A stretch of DNA of 61,590 nt, taken from contig SYAL01000003.1 of the NCBI GenBank assembly GCA_005787585.1, positions 1 through 61,590 of the forward strand, written 5' to 3'. A program made the position numbers and the translations under genes. Origin of the DNA: Bacteroidota bacterium (lineage in GTDB: Bacteria > Bacteroidota > Bacteroidia > B-17B0 > Aurantibacillaceae). Of the stretch, positions 17,414 to 28,300 are shown piece after piece; positions within the stretch are counted from its first letter, which is position 1, and each line of letters begins with the position of its first letter. Under the pieces are notes generated by a model that saw only the letters and a program-made list of their open reading frames with translations, searched no databases and was not told where the DNA came from.

Positions 17414-17800
17414 ATGAAAAAGTTTCATATTCTTGGGATTTTAGTTATAGGAGTTGCTATTGGTGTTATTTTAGTTTCTTTAAAAAACACCAGCACCTAT
17501 GCTGATTTTAATGAGGCAATGAAAAGTCCGGATAAAGAATTTCATGTGGTGGGAAAATTAGATAAACAGGCTACACAGATTTACGATCCTAAAATAAACC
17601 CTGATGAATTTTTGTTCAGTATGATTGATAATAAAGGTTCAGTTAAACGAGTAGTTTTACATAAAAGTAAGCCCCAAGATTTTGAAAAAAGTGAACAAAT
17701 TGTTTTAATAGGAAAAATGCAAGGTGATGATTTTCATGCCAATGATATTTTAATGAAATGTCCGAGTAAATATAGTGATGGAAAGCCTCAAATAAACTAG
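17414..17800 (+). CDS. ccmE: Haem chaperone CcmE, CxxxY variant
   Basis: A 128-residue membrane-anchored OB-fold protein that carries haem to the CcmF lyase. The N-terminal anchor (6-22) and STYADFNEAMKSPDKEFHVVG are typical. The haem-binding site reads C116-PSK-Y120, whereas classical proteobacterial CcmE has HxxxY. This is the cysteine variant described for CcmE of Desulfovibrio and some archaea. It lies 13 bases after the ccmD-like gene and four bases before ccmF. Confidence 0.92.
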   Translation: MKKFHILGILVIGVAIGVILVSLKNTSTYADFNEAMKSPDKEFHVVGKLDKQATQIYDPKINPDEFLFSMIDNKGSVKRVVLHKSKPQDFEKSEQIVLIGKMQGDDFHANDILMKCPSKYSDGKPQIN

Positions 17801-17804
17801 TTTG

Positions 17805-20399
17805 ATGAATACAATCGATTATGTTGGAGAAAGATTGTGGATAGGCCATATTGGAAATGGCTTTGTTGTATTATCTTTTGTTAGTTCGTTATTGGCATGT
17901 ATTCTTTTTTACATTTCGGCCAAAAATAAAAATCATTTAAATTTTGCCAGAGTTGCCTTTAATTTGCATAGCATATCAGTTCTTGGTATTGCTGGCACTT
18001 TATTTTTTATGCTTTTCAATCATTTTTTTGAGTATCAATATGTATGGCAACATAGTAATACCGATATGGATATGAAATTTATTCTTTCATGCTTTTGGGA
18101 AGGACAAGAAGGAAGCTTTTTATTGTGGACATTTTGGAATGTTGTATTAGGATTGATTTTAAAAAAACAACTTAGAGACGGTTTATGGGAAGTTCCAGTG
18201 ATGACAATTTTTTCTTTAGTACAAGTTTTTTTAGCAAGTATGTTATTAGGAATTTATTTATTTGATTTCAAAATAGGAAGTAATCCTTTTTTACTACTCC
18301 GACAACATGCAGAGTTTAGTAATTTGCCATTTATTCAAAATGCTGATTATTTAGCTAAGTTAAATGGTCGCGGATTAAATCCCTTATTAATGAATTATTG
18401 GATGACAATTCATCCACCTACTTTATTTTTAGGATTTGCTTCTACGCTTATTCCCTTTTCTTTTTCTATAGCTGCTTTATGGAACAAGCAATATACTATG
18501 TGGCAAGTTGTTGCTTTGCCTTGGACCTATTTTGGAATTTTGATATTGGGCGTTGGTATTTTAATGGGTGGTGCATGGGCCTATGAAGCATTGAGTTTTG
18601 GTGGGTTTTGGGCTTGGGATCCGGTCGAAAATTCATCTTTAGTGCCGTGGTTAGTATTGGTTGCCGCTGGGCATACTATGATAATTAATAAAAATAAAGG
18701 AGGATCATTGTTTACCACACATTTTTTAGCAATTGGAAGTTTTTTATTAGTGCTTTATTCCACATTTTTAACACGTAGTGGAGTATTAGGCAATGCCTCT
18801 GTTCATGCTTTTACTGACTTAGGTATGACAGGACAATTAGTTATCTACGTTTTAACATTTGTTTTAATTACAGTCGCTTTATTAATTAATAATAAATTAT
18901 TTAAAATTACATATCTAATCCTTTCTTTTTTAATTCTGGTATTTGGAATTGTATTTGGGTACAAAAAAGTATTATTAATGATTTGGATTTTATCTTCTGT
19001 AATAATAACCGCAGCCTGTTATTATTTGTATTTTCCAAAAGAAAAGGAGGAAGAAGAGTTATTTTCGCGTGAATTCTGGATGTTTTTAGGCGCATTAATT
19101 TTGATTTTGTCAAGTTTAATTATAATATATTTTACTTCTTTACCAGTCATAAATAAATTATTTAATACTGATTACGCTCCTCCAAAAGTGCCAGTGTATA
19201 ATGTTTGGATGGTTCCTTTTTCCATAATAACGATGCTTCTTATTGCTTGTGCTCAATTTTTAAAATATAAAAAAACAAACTCTAAACAATTTATTATAAG
19301 AATATCATATTCATTTTTAATTGCTTTTATTTTCGGACTAGCTTGTACCATTCCACTTTATTTTATGTCTAATTTTTCTTCTTCTAGTGCTTACGATAAA
19401 TGGAATTTAATAAGTTATGCTAGTTTATTTATTTCTAGTTTATTTGCAGTGTTATCTAATTCTGATTATTGGTTAATTATATTAAAAGGTAAAGTAATGA
19501 AAAGCGGTGCAGCCATTGCTCATATTGGTTTTGCATTAATTTTATTAGGGGCTTTAATTTCTACTTCAAAAAAAATAGTTCTTTCTAAAAATACCGCACA
19601 AAGAAAAGTTTCAGGCTTAGGAGCAGATTTTGATGATAAAAAAAGTATTCTTTTAACACAAGGAGATACACTGCCAATGGGACCACATTTAGTAACTTAT
19701 ACAGGAAAAAAACGAGAAGGTATTAATGTTTATTTTAATGTAAATTATTTAAAAATAAATAAAAACGGAAAGCCTGAATTTGATTTTACACTAGTTCCTC
19801 ATGTTCAAGATAATCCTCGAATGGGCAAAGCCCCAGAGCCCGCGACAAAACATTATTTAAATCGAGATATTTATACTCATGTTACTTATGCTGATTTGAA
19901 TATAGATACAATTACATCCAATAAAAATGTATTCGCAACTGCTAAAAATTACATTGGACACATAGGCGATACAATATATTCTAGTAATGCAATAATTATT
20001 ATAGATTCATTAAAAACTAATATTAATAAATCAGAATATGAAAAAAACGATTCTTTGCTTGAGGTAACTGCTGTATTAAGATGTCTTGATATTAATTCAA
20101 AAGTTTTTTATGCTTACCCTAAATTTATTATCCAACGTAATGTAGTAATTCCTAAAGAAGCTATTGTTGATCAATTAGGATTAAAGCTAGTATTTTGGAA
20201 AATAAATCCAGATGAAGGAACAATTGAAGTAACAATGAGTGAGAAATTAAGTAATAATAGAGATTTTATCGTTATGGAGGCTTATGTTTTCCCTTTTATA
20301 AATATATTGTGGTTAGGGTGTTTTATCATGGCCGTTGGAATAACAATTGCTATTATCGAACGAACTAGATTAATAAAATTACAATCATCTAAAGTATAA
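17805..20399 (+). CDS. ccmF: Cytochrome c haem lyase subunit CcmF
   Basis: Large membrane protein, 864 residues from the ATG at 17805 (a TTG one codon upstream is less likely). It joins haem from CcmE to apocytochrome. The WWD motif is at 266-278 (GGFWAWDPVENSS). Other CcmF-type landmarks are FILSCFWEGQEGSFLLW (92-108), NPLLMNYWMTIHPPTLFLG (192-210) and FLTRSGVLGNASVHAF. A long periplasmic part (about 600-830) precedes the last membrane helix. It is longer than the roughly 650 residues of E. coli CcmF, as usual in Bacteroidota. No CcmG or CcmH gene follows. Confidence 0.95.
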   Translation: MNTIDYVGERLWIGHIGNGFVVLSFVSSLLACILFYISAKNKNHLNFARVAFNLHSISVLGIAGTLFFMLFNHFFEYQYVWQHSNTDMDMKFILSCFWEGQEGSFLLWTFWNVVLGLILKKQLRDGLWEVPVMTIFSLVQVFLASMLLGIYLFDFKIGSNPFLLLRQHAEFSNLPFIQNADYLAKLNGRGLNPLLMNYWMTIHPPTLFLGFASTLIPFSFSIAALWNKQYTMWQVVALPWTYFGILILGVGILMGGAWAYEALSFGGFWAWDPVENSSLVPWLVLVAAGHTMIINKNKGGSLFTTHFLAIGSFLLVLYSTFLTRSGVLGNASVHAFTDLGMTGQLVIYVLTFVLITVALLINNKLFKITYLILSFLILVFGIVFGYKKVLLMIWILSSVIITAACYYLYFPKEKEEEELFSREFWMFLGALILILSSLIIIYFTSLPVINKLFNTDYAPPKVPVYNVWMVPFSIITMLLIACAQFLKYKKTNSKQFIIRISYSFLIAFIFGLACTIPLYFMSNFSSSSAYDKWNLISYASLFISSLFAVLSNSDYWLIILKGKVMKSGAAIAHIGFALILLGALISTSKKIVLSKNTAQRKVSGLGADFDDKKSILLTQGDTLPMGPHLVTYTGKKREGINVYFNVNYLKINKNGKPEFDFTLVPHVQDNPRMGKAPEPATKHYLNRDIYTHVTYADLNIDTITSNKNVFATAKNYIGHIGDTIYSSNAIIIIDSLKTNINKSEYEKNDSLLEVTAVLRCLDINSKVFYAYPKFIIQRNVVIPKEAIVDQLGLKLVFWKINPDEGTIEVTMSEKLSNNRDFIVMEAYVFPFINILWLGCFIMAVGITIAIIERTRLIKLQSSKV

Positions 20400-20401
20400 A
20401 T

Positions 20402-21214
20402 ATGCTAAAAAAGAATCATAAAATCGTAATAATTGGTTGCGGTAACTTGGCTTGGCATATAGCGAAACAAATAAACAAATTAAATCTTTTTGATATTTTC
20501 ATTTATAATCATCAAGCTAATCCTAATTTAAATGAATTTAAGTCTAAATTAAAATGTCATATAGATATTGGTTTTAAAAGTTTAATACGAGATGCGAAAT
20601 ATTATTTCATCTGTGTTTCTGACAATCATGTATCAAATATATCTAAAATTATTTCACCAATTTATTCAACGTCTACTGTTCTTCATTGTTCTGGAAGCTT
20701 ACCATTAAAGGCAATAAAAACTAAGAATGTAAATAAAGGTGTTTTTTATCCTTTACAAACATTTTCAAAAGCAGACGATATTAATTGGAAACATTTACCC
20801 ATCTTGTTAGAAAGTAATAATATTTTAAATAAAAGTACTCTAGAGATTTTTACTAAAAACTTCAGTAAAAATATAATTTATTTAGATTATAAAATGAGAA
20901 TTAAAATTCATTTAGCAGCTGTTTTAGTAAATAATTTCACCAATTCGCTGTTTTTAGCTGCTTCAGATTTAATAAGTGATAGTAGTAGTAATCAAAATTT
21001 TAAAATATTTTTACCTCTAATTAAAAATACTTTTAAAAAATTAAATAATTTAAACCCTCAAGAATCTCAAACTGGTCCTGCTAAAAGAAGAGACTATAAT
21101 GTTATAAAAAAACATTTAAAAGCTCTTGAACAAAATGAAGATTTAAAAAATATTTATGAATTAATATCAAATCTAATTATCAAACAACAAAAAAAGTATC
21201 ATGTTAAATTTTAA
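20402..21214 (+). CDS. Rossmann-like dehydrogenase with DUF2520 domain
   Basis: A 270-residue cytosolic protein. The N-terminal NAD(P)-binding fold opens with KIVIIGCGNLAWHIAKQI (8-25) and the C-terminal half is the helical DUF2520 domain (LAAVLVNNFTNSLFLAASDL). Related proteins resemble pyrroline-5-carboxylate reductase or NADP oxidoreductases, with unproven substrates. It begins two bases after the ccmF stop and overlaps the KdsC-like gene by 14 bases, so it belongs to the ccm transcription unit. Confidence 0.87.
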   Translation: MLKKNHKIVIIGCGNLAWHIAKQINKLNLFDIFIYNHQANPNLNEFKSKLKCHIDIGFKSLIRDAKYYFICVSDNHVSNISKIISPIYSTSTVLHCSGSLPLKAIKTKNVNKGVFYPLQTFSKADDINWKHLPILLESNNILNKSTLEIFTKNFSKNIIYLDYKMRIKIHLAAVLVNNFTNSLFLAASDLISDSSSNQNFKIFLPLIKNTFKKLNNLNPQESQTGPAKRRDYNVIKKHLKALEQNEDLKNIYELISNLIIKQQKKYHVKF

Positions 21215-21713
21215 ACAACGATTAAATAAAATTACTACTCTCATATTTGATATTGATGGCGTATTAACAGATGGAAAAGTTTTAGTTTTTGAAAATGGTG
21301 AAATGACAAGGAATATGAATTCAAAAGATGGCTATGCGTTACATTTAGCAGTTAAAAAAAAATATCGAATAGTAATTATTAGTGGAGGAAATAATTTAGC
21401 AGTTAAAAATGCTTTATCGAAATCTGGCATAACTGATATTTTTATAAGTCAACACGATAAATTAGCATGTTATGAATCCTACCTTTCTGAACATTTGATT
21501 AAAGATGACGAAGTGATATATATGGGTGACGATTTACCAGATTTTGAAATTATGAGTCGTGTTGGAATAGCCGCTTGTCCAAATGATGCAGCGATTGAAA
21601 TTAAAAATATTTCACAATATATTTCTCCTTTAAAAGGAGGCGAGGGATGCGTAAGGGATATTATTGAACAAGTTTTAAAGGTTCAAGGTAATTGGGAAAT
21701 TGTAAAATGGTGA
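21201..21713 (+). CDS. HAD phosphatase, KdsC-like
   Basis: A 170-residue HAD protein of the small KDO-8-phosphate phosphatase type. The nucleophile motif is D17-I-D19-GVLTDG, followed by SGG in IVIISGGNN and the second acidic pair in YMGDDLPDFEIM. It lacks a cap domain, as KdsC tetramers do. The likely reaction is removal of phosphate from KDO-8-P or a related nonulosonate in LPS synthesis. The kdsA and kdsB genes are not in the window, so the sugar is not certain. It overlaps both neighbours in the run. Confidence 0.87.
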   Translation: MLNFKQRLNKITTLIFDIDGVLTDGKVLVFENGEMTRNMNSKDGYALHLAVKKKYRIVIISGGNNLAVKNALSKSGITDIFISQHDKLACYESYLSEHLIKDDEVIYMGDDLPDFEIMSRVGIAACPNDAAIEIKNISQYISPLKGGEGCVRDIIEQVLKVQGNWEIVKW

Positions 21714-22681
21714 GTTTAATAAATAATAAATTTATCGCTTTCCTCAAACTTATCAGGTTAGAAAACCTGGTAATGATTGCTTTAACTCAAATTATATTAC
21801 GAAATTTTGTTTTACAAAAAATATTTTTACAAAATGGGATTAAATTAGAATTAAATAATGGTTTATTTTATTTAATTGTTTTTAGTACAGTTTTAATTGC
21901 TTCAGCTGGTTATATAATTAATGATTACTTTGATGTTAAAACTGATCGAATAAATCATCCAGATACAGTTGTTGTTGATAAAATTATTAATAGACGATTT
22001 GCTATTATTTTTCATCTTATATTTACTTCAATTGGATTATTAATTGGAACTTTCACTGCACTTAAAACAGGATACCTTCGTCTAGCAATTTTTTATTTTG
22101 CTGCAGCATTTTTACTATGGATATATAGCACTCATCTAAAGAAAATGTTATTTATAGGTAATTTTGTAGTGTCATTATTAACTGCCGCTATTACAATTAT
22201 GCCTTTTATATTTGAAATATCTATTCTTTATAAAACTGATCCGAATTTTTTATTATTAGGTAAGCATGCTATATATAGTGCCCTTAAGGTTAATACTATA
22301 TTTTCAGTGTTTGTATTTTTAATAAGTATGGCTCGTGAAATTATAAAAGATATTGAGGATTTTAAAGGAGATAAAGCTACCGGTTGTAATACGATGCCAA
22401 TTGTTTGGGGAATTCAATCAAGTAAAATTATTGTTTTTTTTATTTTAAATATTTCTACATTACTTCTTTTTTTCGTCATATATAATACTATTAAATTTCA
22501 ACGTATTTTTTTCACCATTAATAATGTTTATATCATACTTGCGCTTATTCTTCCATCATTTTTTTTATCAATATCAATTTTAAGATTTAATAAATCTGTT
22601 CAATTTAAAAAATCAAGTATGTTCCTTAAGTTAATTATGCTTTTAGGCTTGTTTTATAGTTTTATTTTCTATTTTAATTGA
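21707..22681 (+). CDS. UbiA family prenyltransferase
   Basis: A 324-residue integral membrane prenyltransferase; I chose the ATG at 21707, which overlaps the previous stop (ATGGTGA). The first aspartate motif is N72-DYFDVKT-D80 and the second is in REIIKDIEDFKGDKATGC. Bacteroidota members are usually labelled geranylgeranylglycerol-phosphate synthase-like or menaquinone-type UbiA; the sequence alone does not decide the acceptor. About eight membrane helices can be seen. Confidence 0.88.
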   Translation: MVSLINNKFIAFLKLIRLENLVMIALTQIILRNFVLQKIFLQNGIKLELNNGLFYLIVFSTVLIASAGYIINDYFDVKTDRINHPDTVVVDKIINRRFAIIFHLIFTSIGLLIGTFTALKTGYLRLAIFYFAAAFLLWIYSTHLKKMLFIGNFVVSLLTAAITIMPFIFEISILYKTDPNFLLLGKHAIYSALKVNTIFSVFVFLISMAREIIKDIEDFKGDKATGCNTMPIVWGIQSSKIIVFFILNISTLLLFFVIYNTIKFQRIFFTINNVYIILALILPSFFLSISILRFNKSVQFKKSSMFLKLIMLLGLFYSFIFYFN

Positions 22682-22691
22682 AGATTAAAAA

Positions 22692-23270
22692 ATGTATTTA
22701 AATAATTTTTTTTTTAATATAATTTTAGGCTCTTCATCTCCCCGAAGAAACGAATTATTAAAAAGTTTAGGATTTGATTTTACTGTAGAACCTACTAATG
22801 CTAACGAGAATTACCCAATTAATTTAACAGCCCATGAAATTCCTATTTTTTTAGCTGAAAAAAAAGCGTTATCATTTAATCGTGTTTTAACCGAAAAAGA
22901 TCTTCTAATTACAGCTGATACGATTGTTTGGTGTGAAGGTGTAATATTTAATAAGCCTATCAATTTTGAAGAAGGGAAGCTAATGTTACAGACTTTAAGT
23001 GGAAAAATGCATGAAGTGTTTACTGCGGTTTGTTTAAAAGGTACTAACAAACAAATAATTTTTTATGATTCGACTAAGGTTTATTTTAAAAATTTTACTA
23101 ATGAAGAAATAGATTACTATTTGATAAAGTATAAACCATATGATAAGGCAGGTAGTTATGGTGTTCAGGAATGGATAGGTTATATTGGCATTGAGAAAAT
23201 TGAAGGTAGTTTTTATAATGTTATGGGGTTACCAGTAAAAAAATTACACGAAGAATTAATAAAATTTTAA
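22692..23270 (+). CDS. Maf-like nucleoside triphosphate pyrophosphatase
   Basis: A 192-residue Maf/Ham1-fold enzyme that hydrolyses dTTP/UTP or modified nucleotides. Landmarks are ILGSSSPRRNELLKSLGFDF (16-35), the catalytic ADTIVW (75-80) and YKPYDKAGSYGVQEW (the KxxxDKAGxYGIQ motif). These fit the YhdE-type subfamily. It is the last gene of the plus-strand run starting at ccmB. Its stop overlaps that of the converging DMT transporter by four bases. Confidence 0.94.
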   Translation: MYLNNFFFNIILGSSSPRRNELLKSLGFDFTVEPTNANENYPINLTAHEIPIFLAEKKALSFNRVLTEKDLLITADTIVWCEGVIFNKPINFEEGKLMLQTLSGKMHEVFTAVCLKGTNKQIIFYDSTKVYFKNFTNEEIDYYLIKYKPYDKAGSYGVQEWIGYIGIEKIEGSFYNVMGLPVKKLHEELIKF

Positions 23271-24157
23271 TTCTTAATTTTATTATCATTTCGTTTCTTT
23301 AAATATGAATTTAAAAAAATAACAATAAAAATTATTATTACTCCAATATAAAATGTCGGTTTTACTTCTTTATTTTCGTTATAAAATATAATTGCCCAAA
23401 TAATCCCATAAATTGTTTCTAGGTTTACAGTTAATGTAATAGTATATGGACTAATATGTTTTGATAAATCAACGGCGGCAATAAATGGAAAAACAGTACA
23501 AACTAAACTAAGTAGTAAAATTCCATTTAAAGAGGCTTTATCTAGAATAAAAAAATTTATATTAAGATTTCCGGTTAAAATAATAAGTATGCTTAATCCA
23601 ATTAATGCAGCACTTAGTTCGTAAAAACTAATTATCGCAGATTTTAATTTGTGAGTTAATATCCCGTTAAATACACCAAATAGTGAAGACGTGAAAGCAG
23701 CAATCATCCCTAATAAAATCCCTAACCAAAATTCTCTTTCAATTGAAAAAATTAAACCAATCGCAGCAATAATAATTAAACCAATAATAACTTCATAATA
23801 TCTGATAGCACGTTTATAGAATATGGGTTCAATAATTGAACTAAACAATGTTCCTGAACTAAATGCAACCATTGTAACGCTTATGTTTGATATTTTAATT
23901 GCATGATAAAAGGCCAGCCAATGAATTAAAATAATAATTCCAATTCCACTGAGTTGCCAAAATTGTTTAAATGAAACCTTAAATTGATGTTTAGTAAATT
24001 TTAAATAGATAAACATAACTATTAATGCAATAAAAATTCTATACCAAACCAATTGCCATGAGTTTGCAGAAATATATCGGCCTAGCACTGGAGAAAATCC
24101 CCATATAAATACAAGAATATGGAGTAGTAGATAATGTTTATTTATAACTTTAAACAA
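23267..24157 (-). CDS. EamA/DMT family transporter
   Basis: A 296-residue permease with ten predicted membrane helices in two EamA repeats of five. Typical features are IWGFSPVLGRYIS near the start, the repeat-one end SIEPIFYKRAIRYYEV and the repeat-two PYTITLTVNLETIYGIIW followed by a second short basic tail. These drug/metabolite transporters export amino acids or other small molecules; the substrate cannot be told. It is divergent from the GT9 gene across 212 AT-rich bases. Confidence 0.88.
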   Translation of the reverse strand: MFKVINKHYLLLHILVFIWGFSPVLGRYISANSWQLVWYRIFIALIVMFIYLKFTKHQFKVSFKQFWQLSGIGIIILIHWLAFYHAIKISNISVTMVAFSSGTLFSSIIEPIFYKRAIRYYEVIIGLIIIAAIGLIFSIEREFWLGILLGMIAAFTSSLFGVFNGILTHKLKSAIISFYELSAALIGLSILIILTGNLNINFFILDKASLNGILLLSLVCTVFPFIAAVDLSKHISPYTITLTVNLETIYGIIWAIIFYNENKEVKPTFYIGVIIIFIVIFLNSYLKKRNDNKIKN

Positions 24158-24210
24158 ATTAAATTAGTAAAGGTATTAGTTAAAATCTATAAATTAATTT
24201 ATTTTGATTT

Positions 24211-24240
24211 TTTAATTAAATATTTATTTATTTAATTAAA
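24211..24240. repeat. Twin TTTAATTAAA palindromes, 20 bp apart
   Basis: TTTAATTAAA occurs at 24211-24220 and 24231-24240, each a perfect 10-base palindrome. Together they also form an 11-base inverted repeat around an eight-base loop. They lie in the divergent gap between the DMT transporter and GT9 genes. The sequence is all A and T, so chance is a real alternative. Confidence 0.4.
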
Positions 24241-24369
24241 TTCTTTATTTAGTAATGTTATTTAAATATTAAAATCATATAGATATTTATTGTGAATGGT
24301 TATTATATTTGATTTTGATTATTTTTACTTAATAAATAATAAAAATCAGTTTAAGCCTTTATTAATATT

Positions 24370-25347
24370 TTGAAATTAAAAAAAATTCTCATACTTCGAT
24401 TTAGTTCTATAGGTGATATTGTTCTTACATCACCAATTATTCGCTGTGCAAAAGTACAATTAAATGGAACTCAAATACATTTTGTTACTAAGGATCAATT
24501 TAAAAATATAATTATCAATAATCCTTATATCGACAAATTATTTACTTTTAAAAACGATGTTTCAGAACTTTATGAAGAACTTAAATCCGAAAATTATGAT
24601 GTAATAATAGATCTTCATAAAAATATAAGAAGCTATAAATTAAAACTTCATCTAAAATCAAAAAGCTATTCTTTTAATAAGTTAAATTTTAAAAAATTTT
24701 TAACAGTTATTTTAAATAATAAACATCATTTACCAAAACAACATATTGTTGATCGTTACTTTAAAACCATCTCAAATATTGGTGTTTTTTCTGATCAAAA
24801 GGGGTTAGATTATTTTATTGACGAACCAAGTCAAGTAAATTGCTCTAATTTATTTTTTAATAATATAATTACTAAGTTTTTAGTAATCGTTGTTGGAGGC
24901 TCATATTTTACCAAAAAAATCCCATTAAATAAATTAATTCAAATTGGCGCATTATCAAAATACCCCATCATTTTACTTGGAGGCTCAGGTGATGTTGATA
25001 TTTCGAATCAGATAATCAAAATAATACCCAATGTTATTGATGGCTGTGGTAAGTTCTCATTTAATCAAAGCGCTTCTATAATTCAACAAGCTGAATGGGT
25101 TATAACATCAGATACTGGATTGATGCATGTTGCTTCTGCATTTAATAAAAAAATAATATCAGTTTGGGGTAATACAATTCCACAATTCGGCATGGAGCCT
25201 TATTTACCTAATAATCAAAATATTATTTTAGAAAATAACAATCTTAGTTGTCGTCCTTGTTCAAAATTAGGTTTTGATAAATGTCCTAAGGGTCATTTTA
25301 AATGCATGGAAGAAATTGATTTTTCTTTTGTATCAGAATTAAAATAA
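24370..25347 (+). CDS. Glycosyltransferase family 9 (heptosyltransferase-like)
   Basis: A 325-residue GT-B enzyme from a TTG start; no ATG lies nearby and the frame begins as the family should (KLKKILILRFSSIGDIVLTSPIIR). Other GT9 features are DVIIDLHKNIRS (78-89), the C-terminal ITSDTGLMHVASAFNKKIISVWGNT and the acceptor-like QFGMEPYLP. A cysteine cluster near the end (CRPCSKLG, CPKGHFKC) is common in Bacteroidota members. It would add heptose or another sugar to the LPS core. A TATATTTG at 24304-24311 could be a -7 box. Confidence 0.9.
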   Translation: MKLKKILILRFSSIGDIVLTSPIIRCAKVQLNGTQIHFVTKDQFKNIIINNPYIDKLFTFKNDVSELYEELKSENYDVIIDLHKNIRSYKLKLHLKSKSYSFNKLNFKKFLTVILNNKHHLPKQHIVDRYFKTISNIGVFSDQKGLDYFIDEPSQVNCSNLFFNNIITKFLVIVVGGSYFTKKIPLNKLIQIGALSKYPIILLGGSGDVDISNQIIKIIPNVIDGCGKFSFNQSASIIQQAEWVITSDTGLMHVASAFNKKIISVWGNTIPQFGMEPYLPNNQNIILENNNLSCRPCSKLGFDKCPKGHFKCMEEIDFSFVSELK

Positions 25348-28300
25348 TTATTCTAAAATTAGTTTTTTTCTAATTGTTTCATTTTCATTTCCAATTTCGA
25401 TAAAATAAATTCCTTTTTCAAATTCATTCACATCAATTTTAATCTTATTAAAATTATTTATTACTTCTCTTAATAACTGACCTAAGCTACTATATATTTT
25501 ATAATTATATGAGCCCATTTTATAATCAATAGTCAATTCATTTTTTGTAGGATTAGGATAAATTACTAATGTTTCAGAATCAAATTCAGTTTTTATAATT
25601 CCAACACAATTAGAATTTAAATTGCCAATAGAAAAAATATTAATAGACTTGCAACCGTTAATATCTGTTGTTATTATCTGATATAGACCAGTGCATAGAC
25701 TATTACATGGCAGCACATTGCAGTTTCCGTTGGTTAAACTATAAGTATATGGACCCATTCCTAAACTTGTTGTTGCATTTAGTATTCCTGTACAAGTATT
25801 TTCGCAATACGAATTGGTGGTACTAAGAATACTAGATGGATTTGTATTTATTTGAATACTTACTAAACTGTTTGTATTACAATTTCCAGAATTACCAGAA
25901 GCATAAACTGTATAAGATGTATTTGTTGATGGAGTTACGGCTATGACAGAATTATTAACATTAAAATTTGTCCAAATAAAATTAGTATAATTACCTAAAG
26001 CTGATATGGTAGCCGTATTACCCAAACAAATTGTATTTGATGGCTGAACATTTATACTTAAACTTGGTGCTTGTGTAATAGAAATTGTAATAACACTATT
26101 TCCATAGCAATTACCAGTATATCCTGTTACCGAAAATGAAGAAGTAACGGTTGGGCTTACCACAATACTTGAATTTAAACTACCTGTATTCCACGAATAA
26201 CTTGTAGCTCCTGTGACATTTATTGTTGCTGAATTTCCAGAGCACATCATTATAGGATTAGCAGATATATTGAGAGTTGTATTTGAAATGGCTATAGTTC
26301 GAGAAATGCTTGCTGAAGATGTTCCGTTAACTCCAAATAAATTAATGGTATAAATTCCAGAAGCAGAATATGTAACTATAGGATTTGTAAATGAAGATGT
26401 AGATGGGTTACCTCCTGGAAAGCTCCATGTATAGCTATTAGCAGAGGTACTTAAGTTTGTCATTGTTATTGCTGCACCTGAACACGAAGATGTTAGAGAA
26501 TTGATACTTAATGTTGGCGTTGGAAAACTTAAATTAATATTGTCTAAATATATTGGTTGACCAAATTGGCCATGATTAATAAAACTAAACATCACATTTC
26601 CTTGATTATTAGTTAAAGAAGAAATATTTATACTGTCTCTTCTCCATTGATTTGAATTTGGTACAAATAAATTATTATTGTCAGGTCCGGTTGCAAGAGC
26701 TAGTCCTCCTTTTAAATAGATTGTTGTCCAGTTGGCACCACAATTATTCGAAAGCTTTACTTCTAATGTATCTGAATTAACGGCATCATACCTTTCGTAT
26801 GCAACATCAAATTTTAAAAAACCATTTATTACATTACTAAAAATATATTTTGGCGTTCTCATTTCATCTCTGGTTCCTGCTGTTGTGTAATTATAATTAT
26901 CATAACACACGCATGCAGTGCTAGATCCAAAAGCACCAAATCCTATTTTCCTTTCCCAATACATATTATCATTTAATATATTATTTGCAGTCCAATTGTT
27001 AGGTAAAAACTGAATAGTTTCAAATCCTTCGCTAAATGGAAGGCTAATGGGGCCATTTATTGTAATATATGATAATTTATTGATGCTATTGTTTCCGTTT
27101 ACATTTGAAACTGTTAACGAAACTGAATACACTCCTGGTAAATTCCATTGAACAGAGGGGTTTGATAATGTTGATGTTGCAGGTGTACCATTTTGAAATG
27201 TCCAAACCCAACTTGTTGGTTGATACAATGAACTATCAATAAAATTAATTAAAGTATTTGGACAAGAGTTTCTGGGGAAAGAATAAAAGTTACAAATTGG
27301 TAAAGCAGCAGAATATGATGCGGCACATAGCATTGCCTGATAGGCTTCTATTCTTCCTATGCCTAATTGATTTCCAACAGAGTAAGATGAGTTAGCCGCA
27401 ATAGTGTATATATTTACAGCATTGTTTGAGATGCAATTTAATACATCTGATTGTGTCATATAAGAACATTTTGAAAGCATAAGCCCTGCTAAACCAGCCA
27501 CCATTGGAGCAGCCATTGAGGTGCCAGATTTAAAACCGTAAGTTCCTGTTAATGAATTCGGAATAGTACTATAAATATTTTGACCTGGTGCACAAATATC
27601 AACCCATGTTCCAAAACTTGAACTATTTGCTTTTATATTATTTGGACCTACATTAGCTACGCAATAACTATTTGCATATGCTCCAGGATAATTTTGTATA
27701 TTATTAGAATTGTTTCCTGCTGATGCAATAACGATACAACCATTATTCCAAGCATAATTAATTACCGATTGTTCGGTGATTGAAAACCCAGACCCACCCC
27801 AAGAACAAGAAATTACTCTGGCTTTTGCTTTAACAGCATAAATAATACCACCATAGCCATTATCAATTGAATTAAGACTTGTTGAAGTGCATTTTACTGG
27901 CAGAATTTTAATATTCCAACCTATTGAAGCTATTCCTAATCCATTATCATTTCTAGCCCCAGCAATCCCTGCGCAGTGTGTACCATGATCCATTAAATTA
28001 TTAGATGGTATTGTATTATTATCATTATCGGCAACATCATAACCATTAATATCATCTATATATCCATTCCCATCATCGTCAATTCCTGAAGTTCCGTTAG
28101 CTTCAATACTGTTGGTAAAAGTATTTCCCACTAAATCAGAATGAGACCACATCACAGCATTATCAACAATAGCAACTATAATATTAGAATTTCCATTAAA
28201 AATATTCCAAGCATTTTGAGCATTAATTTGATTTAAATGAACCGATGCAGATGAAATTGAAAAATCATTAGGTGCAATATCTATTTTCATTAACGGAACT

